Part shown: in pieces, positions 6,860-10,791 of the stretch
Layout: each line of letters begins with the position of its first letter
Position numbering within the stretch: the first letter of the stretch is position 1
DNA from: Clostridiales bacterium UBA1381
GTDB taxonomy: Bacteria; Bacillota; Clostridia; UBA1381
Direction: 5' to 3'
DNA: 10,791 nucleotides
NCBI GenBank assembly: GCA_002305435.1
Contig: DBQZ01000125.1
Coordinates: 1 to 10,791, forward strand
Program-made: the position numbers and the translations under genes
Notes under the pieces: generated by a model
Databases searched by the model: none
The model's input: the letters and a program-made list of their open reading frames with translations, nothing else
What the model was told of the DNA's origin: nothing

Positions 6860-7945
6860 ATGAAGATCGGATTAAAAATCAGGGAATTGCGCAAAAAGCG
6901 AGGCATGACACAAGAACAGCTTGCAGAACATTTGAATGTATCATCTCAGGCAGTCTCTAAATGGGAAAATGAAACAGCCTATCCGGATATTACTCTAATC
7001 CCATCGATTGCGACTGTTTTTGAGGTGAGTACAGACAATCTGTTCGGACTCAGCGATAATGTCGAAAATGAGAGAACAAAAGAATTACGAGCAGAATATA
7101 ACAGATTGTGTAGCAGAGGTGATGATGAGGGAAGAATTAAACTTATGCGTGAGGCTGTTTGCGAATATCCGCACAATTATGAATTCATGAATAATCTTGC
7201 ACGGAGTTTATTCCGTATGTATTACCTTGATGAAGCAATTGCACTTTGCAAAATAATAATTTTAAACAGCAGAGATGAATTTATACGCTGTTCGGCTATT
7301 CAGACCATAGTAAGAGCGTATGCAATTATCGGGGAAAAGGAATTGTCGGTGAAATATGCAAAAATGCTGCCGCCCATGCGCTTCTCCCAGGAATATGCGC
7401 TTGAATGGGCACTGTGCGGGGAGGAACGCAATTATCAGATACAGTGTAATGCAATGGAGCTTTTGGCTGATATAAGTGCAAAGCTGCTCTCAAGAGCAGG
7501 GAAAGGTGCGGGACCTCACGCATTTTTAGACGATAACCTTACAATGCAGCAGGAGCTTGATGTTTACAAAACAGTGGAAAAGCTGCTGACAAGCGTATTC
7601 GATGATGATAATTACGGCGTTATAAACGGACGGTTAGCACAGATTCACCGTTTTACAGCACGCTGCTACGCAAAAGCGGGGGATGTTTGTGAAACCATGA
7701 AGCATTTGCGGTTATCAGAGGAATATGCCGATAAGTTTGAAGACAATAACAACAAGGGGACAAAATATACCTCATTGCTCTTTGATCGGTTATCATTTGA
7801 TTTTTCAGGGACGCGCCATGGCGACAGCAATGAGCATGGACGTATTTTGAGGAAAATCCGCCAGTGGGACTGTTTTGATTTTATTCGTGATACGCCTGAG
7901 TTTAAAGAGTTTGAAGAACGCATAGAACAAAAAGCAAACAGATAA
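6860..7945 (+). CDS. XRE-family transcriptional regulator with helical, TPR-like C-terminal region
   Basis: This is a DNA-binding regulator. Residues about 4-60 form a Cro/C1-type helix-turn-helix: IRELRKKRGMTQEQLAEHL, then SSQAVSKWENETAYPD with the recognition helix around 28-36. Residues about 70-361 are almost all helical, with paired-helix segments (for example 95-132, 140-170 and 258-295) that look like degenerate tetratricopeptide repeats; no membrane segment or catalytic motif is seen. The domain order resembles peptide-sensing RRNPP regulators (Rgg, PlcR, NprR), but I cannot assign it to that group and find no convincing peptide gene beside it. ATG 6860 is chosen because GGGAG (6847-6851) lies eight bases upstream and homologues start at the HTH; an ATG at 6785 lies upstream of the predicted transcription start. 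The gene is clearly more AT-rich than its neighbours (five hand-counted 60-base lines average about 40% GC), suggesting later acquisition. Targets are unknown. Confidence 0.85.
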   Translation: MKIGLKIRELRKKRGMTQEQLAEHLNVSSQAVSKWENETAYPDITLIPSIATVFEVSTDNLFGLSDNVENERTKELRAEYNRLCSRGDDEGRIKLMREAVCEYPHNYEFMNNLARSLFRMYYLDEAIALCKIIILNSRDEFIRCSAIQTIVRAYAIIGEKELSVKYAKMLPPMRFSQEYALEWALCGEERNYQIQCNAMELLADISAKLLSRAGKGAGPHAFLDDNLTMQQELDVYKTVEKLLTSVFDDDNYGVINGRLAQIHRFTARCYAKAGDVCETMKHLRLSEEYADKFEDNNNKGTKYTSLLFDRLSFDFSGTRHGDSNEHGRILRKIRQWDCFDFIRDTPEFKEFEERIEQKANR

Positions 7946-7979
7946 AAACGGATTATACCGGTAAATATTCCAAAAAGAG

Positions 7980-8003
7980 AAAGCGCTGCTGCGGCGCTTT
8001 TTT
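7980..8003 (+). terminator. Rho-independent terminator of the XRE regulator gene
   Basis: AAAGCGC (7980-7986) pairs perfectly with GCGCTTT (7994-8000) around a seven-base loop, and the T-run continues to 8003. It lies 35 bases past the stop codon. Confidence 0.8.
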
Positions 8004-8046
8004 CGGATTGTGTAAGCTCTGCGGAAATACTCCGGCATATAACAAC

Positions 8047-8078
8047 AAAACCCTGCGCCAAACAAACCGCAGGGTTTT
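8047..8078. terminator. Terminator of the znu-zur operon, usable in both directions
   Basis: AAAACCCTGCG (8047-8057) pairs perfectly over 11 bases with CGCAGGGTTTT (8068-8078) around a 10-base loop. Read on the minus strand, as for the zur transcript, the stem is followed by TTTTGTTGTT; on the plus strand a TTTT run ends the stem. It begins 19 bases past the zur stop. Confidence 0.85.
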
Positions 8079-8096
8079 ATGTACAAAAAGTTGCCA

Positions 8097-8531
8097 TCAC
8101 GACTTGTCAGCCGTCAAAGCTTCATCAGCGGCTGAGCGGTTCATATCCGCAAGTTTTTGCCGGCAGTCCCGGCAGTAGCCGTAAAACTCAAGCCTGTGGT
8201 CGGTCACCAGGAAATCCTCCGGCACAACATCCTTTAAGGGACAGCCGTCTATTTTTATCATTTTCCTGCAGATAAGACAGACGGCAAAATGCCGGTGACC
8301 CTCGGCGGAAAACTCATAATATTTTTCGCTGTCATCAGGGATAGTATGCTTTTTAGCTATCCCTTTTTCGCAGAAAAGCTCAAGAGTTCGGTAAAGCGTA
8401 GCAAGAGAGACATTATCAATGTGAGCGTACAGCTCGCCTGCCGTGACCGGATGCGTTTGGGCTTTTAAAACGTTTAATATACGTTCCCGCTGCGGGGTGC
8501 ATTTTATTTTATACTCGGAAAAAAGACTCAC
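8097..8531 (-). CDS. zur: Fur-family zinc-type repressor, probable Zur
   Basis: This is a metal-responsive DNA-binding repressor of the Fur family; the zinc-specific role is inferred from being last in the znu operon. The 144 residues have the usual plan. About 1-75 form a winged helix (TPQRERILNVL at 12-22, recognition segment SLATLYRTLELF at 42-53). About 76-125 form the dimerisation domain with two CxxC pairs, C85/C88 and C120/C123, the structural Zn(Cys)4 site. H79, H81 and H112 are likely sensory-site ligands. DHRLEFYGYC (111-120) is a typical family block. The start is GTG with AAGGAGG eight bases upstream. The GTG overlaps the znuB TGA as GTGA (8528-8531), so translation is probably coupled. 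It would be under its own control if the operon promoter carries a Zur box, which lies outside the window. Fur or PerR identity cannot be fully excluded by sequence alone. Confidence 0.88.
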   Translation of the reverse strand: MSLFSEYKIKCTPQRERILNVLKAQTHPVTAGELYAHIDNVSLATLYRTLELFCEKGIAKKHTIPDDSEKYYEFSAEGHRHFAVCLICRKMIKIDGCPLKDVVPEDFLVTDHRLEFYGYCRDCRQKLADMNRSAADEALTADKS

Positions 8532-9331
8532 TGTGAACGCCTCCTTATAATCAGGATAGCAACGAGTGTTACAACTCCCAAAAGAATTATCGTTCCGCCC
8601 GGACGCAGGTCGAGGAAGTAGGAAAGCGTAAGTCCGGCAACGGTGAAAAATTCTGCAAACCCTATCGCAAGCGCAAACATTGAGCGGTAGCTTTTGGCGA
8701 TAACCATTGCGCAGGCGGCGGGCAGTACTATCAGAGAGGAAATCATAAGCGTTCCCACCGTTCTCGAAGCTACGGATACCGTAACCGCCACAAGCAGCAT
8801 GAACACGAAATTTATCCCCCGCACAGGCACTCCGGCTATACCGGCGCTCTCTTCATCGAACGTTATATAGAAAAGCTCCTTGTACAAGAGAAATGAAACA
8901 ACGGCGGCTGCAATAGAGAGTATAACCGTCAGTATCAGCTCCAAATCGGAAACGGCGACAATAGAACCGAACAGAAAGCTGTTCAGGTTAGCAGAAGATG
9001 AGGTTATACGGTCGGAAAATACGGCTGTAAGCCCTACGCCGGCCGAGAGTACGACCGTAGTGGCAATTTCTGCATAGCGGGAGAAGAACCGCCGCAGTCC
9101 CTCTATACTAAACACTGCGGCTGTTGAGAACAGAACCGCCCCAAGCACTGGATTAAAACCGAACGCCAGCCCGCAGGCTATACCAGCAAGAGCGGAATGG
9201 GAGGCAGCATCCCCGATATTTGACAGCCGCTTTAGGATAATAACCACGCCTATGCAGGGAGAGATAACGGCAATCAAAACAGCCACAAGGAAAGCCCGCT
9301 GCATAAACGAATAAGACAGCATTTCAATCAA
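8528..9331 (-). CDS. znuB: Zinc ABC transporter permease ZnuB
   Basis: This is the membrane-spanning subunit of the zinc importer (ABC-3 family), working as a dimer with two ZnuC subunits. The 267 residues are highly hydrophobic, with about eight or nine membrane segments. The cytoplasmic coupling block GDAASHSALAGIA follows the second segment, as is typical of ABC-3 permeases that import zinc or manganese, and the C-terminal stretch DLRPGGTIILLGV is also typical. I chose TTG 9331: GGGAGG (minus strand of 9340-9345) lies eight bases upstream and the protein then begins MIEMLSYSFMQRA, as homologues do. The GTG at 9340 would share its first base with that ribosome binding site, so it is unlikely. 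The start overlaps the end of znuC by eight bases, and the stop overlaps the zur start by four. Confidence 0.92.
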   Translation of the reverse strand: MIEMLSYSFMQRAFLVAVLIAVISPCIGVVIILKRLSNIGDAASHSALAGIACGLAFGFNPVLGAVLFSTAAVFSIEGLRRFFSRYAEIATTVVLSAGVGLTAVFSDRITSSSANLNSFLFGSIVAVSDLELILTVILSIAAAVVSFLLYKELFYITFDEESAGIAGVPVRGINFVFMLLVAVTVSVASRTVGTLMISSLIVLPAACAMVIAKSYRSMFALAIGFAEFFTVAGLTLSYFLDLRPGGTIILLGVVTLVAILIIRRRSQ

Positions 9332-10052
9332 AGAAAACACCTCCCGCTATAAGACGGCGCAGTTCGCCTGAGGATAAGTCCGCTTTTCGGCGGAAGCGGC
9401 AGTCGCCCTCGCCCGATAATATCAGGAGCTTGTTTGAAAGACCGACCAATGATGCCGTATCGTGGTTTGTCATAACTATTGTTATGCCTTGTTTGCTGAG
9501 CCGCCGTAAAAGCTCAGTGATAACCTCCACCGACATTGAGTCAATGCCGACTGTTGGCTCGTCAAGCAGCAGGAGCTTCGGTGAGGCTATCAGGGCACGG
9601 GCAATGAATACCCGCTGCTGCTGTCCGCCGGAAAGGTGGCCGATAAGCCGGTTTTCACAGCCGGTCAGCCCTACCTGTTCCATAACCTTGTCAAAAAGCG
9701 CAAAATCTTCTTTCTTCGGCCGGTGAAAAAGCCCCAGCTTCGGGTACAGGTTTGCTGTTACGACCTCACGCACTGTGGCAGGGAAAGCGGAGTTAAATGA
9801 AGATGCCTTCTGGGAAACGTAGCATAGGCCGTTTATGGCACGAGAGCTTTTGCGGTCATGGCCGAGGATGGAAATACTGCCGGTGTTATACGGCAAAAGT
9901 CCAAGAAGGAGCTTTAAAAGCGTGCTTTTCCCAGCCCCGTTAGAGCCGATAACACCGACAAAATCGCCCTCTTCAACCGAAAATGAAATATTGTCGAGAA
10001 CGTCCGTTTCCCCGTAGCAGAATGATAGGTTTTTAACATCTATTATATTCAT
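9324..10052 (-). CDS. znuC: Zinc ABC transporter ATP-binding protein ZnuC
   Basis: This is the cytoplasmic ATPase that drives zinc import. The 242 residues contain all ABC motifs: Walker A GSNGAGKST (36-44), Q-loop Q81, signature LSGGQQQR (140-147), Walker B LLLLDEP (160-166) with catalytic E165, D-loop around D171 and H-loop H197. The sequence is closest to the metal-chelate ABC ATPases of the ZnuC/MntB/AdcC group; the zinc assignment rests on the operon. The ATG start overlaps the znuA stop as ATGA (10049-10052). The ribosome binding site is weak (GGAG about 11 bases upstream), so translation is probably coupled to znuA. The 3' end overlaps znuB. Confidence 0.93.
   Translation of the reverse strand: MNIIDVKNLSFCYGETDVLDNISFSVEEGDFVGVIGSNGAGKSTLLKLLLGLLPYNTGSISILGHDRKSSRAINGLCYVSQKASSFNSAFPATVREVVTANLYPKLGLFHRPKKEDFALFDKVMEQVGLTGCENRLIGHLSGGQQQRVFIARALIASPKLLLLDEPTVGIDSMSVEVITELLRRLSKQGITIVMTNHDTASLVGLSNKLLILSGEGDCRFRRKADLSSGELRRLIAGGVFFD
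9340..9345 (-). promoter_or_regulatory. Ribosome binding site that decides the znuB start
   Basis: GGGAGG on the minus strand is followed after eight bases by TTG (9331-9329). The GTG sometimes taken as the start begins with the last G of this site, which leaves no spacer. The site lies inside the 3' end of znuC. Confidence 0.7.
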
Positions 10053-10791
10053 TTCAGCGCCAGCTCCAGGTTGTTAAGATTCCTTTCCATCACAGTAAAA
10101 TAGTCCTCACCGTTTACATTCCCCTCGAACGGGTCAAGCTCAAGCGTTTCGGCTCCCGTTTCACGTACTATAGGTTCGGTAATATCGCTGTTTTTTAACG
10201 GTTCGCAAAATACATAGGTGATGCTGTTTTCCCTCATCAGCTCCACTATCTCGGCAACATGGGAGGGGGAAGCATCGCCGTCAGCGTGCAGGCCGCTGAT
10301 GCTTACTTGCGTAAGGTCGTAAGCATCGCAAAGATAGCCGTATGCCTGATGCGAAACGACTATATCCTTTTTCGGGCAGGCGGAGAGTCTTGTCCGAAAA
10401 GAGGAGTCAAGCTCTTTTAGCCTTGATAGGGCATCTTCTAAATTTGCACGGTAGTAATCAGCATTTTCAGGGTCGGCAACCTCAAAGCCGGCACAGATAT
10501 TCTCTATTTCTATCATTGCAAGCGTGGGATCAAGCCACATATGGGGATCTGCGCCCTCCTCCGGTATGCCATCGGAAGCCTCGACGATTTTTGCCGAATC
10601 GGAAAGAGTAGAGATGTCGCTTGCCCAATCGTCCATACCGGCGCCGTGGTATATGAAAAGGTCACATTCGGACATGGCCGCCATATCGCTTGCCTTCGGT
10701 TCCCAGTCGTGCGGCTCGCTTCCGGCGGGGACGGCGTTTATCACCTCTGCCTTATCGCCGCCTATAATACGTGCAAAGTCGTACATCGCAT
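10049..10791 (-). CDS. znuA: Zinc-binding lipoprotein/solute-binding protein ZnuA, N-terminus beyond the window
   Basis: This is the extracytoplasmic substrate-binding protein (cluster A-I, TroA/ZnuA family) that captures zinc for ZnuB/ZnuC. The frame stays open past the ATG at 10784-10786 to the window edge, and the residues before it (Ala-Met-Tyr-Asp-Phe) fit the first conserved strand of the mature protein. The start, signal peptide and lipobox are therefore missing. Numbered from that Met, the likely metal ligands are H26 (EPHDWEP), H82 (DPHMWLDP), H146 (SHQAYGYL) and D218 (LELDPF). His at the third position is typical of zinc binders, while manganese binders such as PsaA have Glu. The charged His-rich loop found before DPHxWL in E. 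coli ZnuA is absent; only a short acidic link (about 72-80) is present. It is the first visible gene of znuA-znuC-znuB-zur. Confidence 0.92.
   Translation of the reverse strand, partial: AMYDFARIIGGDKAEVINAVPAGSEPHDWEPKASDMAAMSECDLFIYHGAGMDDWASDISTLSDSAKIVEASDGIPEEGADPHMWLDPTLAMIEIENICAGFEVADPENADYYRANLEDALSRLKELDSSFRTRLSACPKKDIVVSHQAYGYLCDAYDLTQVSISGLHADGDASPSHVAEIVELMRENSITYVFCEPLKNSDITEPIVRETGAETLELDPFEGNVNGEDYFTVMERNLNNLELALK

Noticed and set aside
6860..7945. XRE gene as the antitoxin half of a toxin-antitoxin pair or a phage repressor
   Set aside because: The protein is far longer than such antitoxins or repressors, and no toxin or phage gene is adjacent.
8079..8135. Small plus-strand frame after the XRE gene (starting Met-Tyr-Lys-Lys) as a signalling peptide for the regulator
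   Set aside because: It lies beyond two terminators, has no ribosome binding site, and mostly runs antisense to the zur coding end.
8528..10052. Zur box inside the operon
   Set aside because: All junctions overlap and I saw no AT-rich palindrome of Zur-box type near them; the operator should be upstream of znuA, outside the window.

Overview
The window looks like chromosomal DNA of an endospore-forming clostridial Firmicute, probably of the Oscillospiraceae/Ruminococcaceae kind. The reasons are a full-length spoIIE, strong AGGAGG-type ribosome binding sites with many GTG/TTG starts, sigma-A promoters with extended -10 elements, and a base composition near 50% GC in most genes. The genus assignment is inference; no rRNA or tRNA is present.

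Layout from left to right. (1) A 5'-truncated larC (nickel-pincer cofactor chelatase) with a very His-rich insert enters from the left edge on the + strand. It converges on spoIIE, and the two share one bidirectional terminator. (2) spoIIE (- strand) is divergent from a small YfcE/MJ0936-type metallophosphodiesterase gene. The 223-base gap between them holds a sigma-A-like promoter for each side and matches to Spo0A boxes. (3) On the + strand follow an AbgT-family transporter with a conspicuous inverted repeat just upstream, a HAD-superfamily phosphatase with its own promoter, and a more AT-rich orphan XRE-type regulator with a helical, TPR-like C-terminal region. (4) On the - strand, entering from the right edge, lies a tightly overlapping zinc-uptake operon znuA (truncated)-znuC-znuB-zur. 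Its terminator faces the terminator of the XRE gene.

How the genes work together. The right-hand operon is a complete high-affinity zinc import unit plus its probable Fur-family regulator as last gene, so zinc repression would feed back on Zur itself. Its promoter and Zur box lie beyond the right edge. larC and spoIIE are unrelated in function and only share a terminator. The phosphodiesterase, AbgT transporter, HAD phosphatase and XRE regulator each appear to be separately transcribed single genes with no obvious shared pathway.

I see no mobile element, CRISPR array, phage gene or defence cassette. The most interesting local signals are the predicted Spo0A-type spoIIE promoter with 21-base spacing, the periodic His-rich insert in LarC, the operator-like dyad before the AbgT gene, and the compositionally distinct XRE-TPR regulator. 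I do not find a convincing new multi-gene system here.
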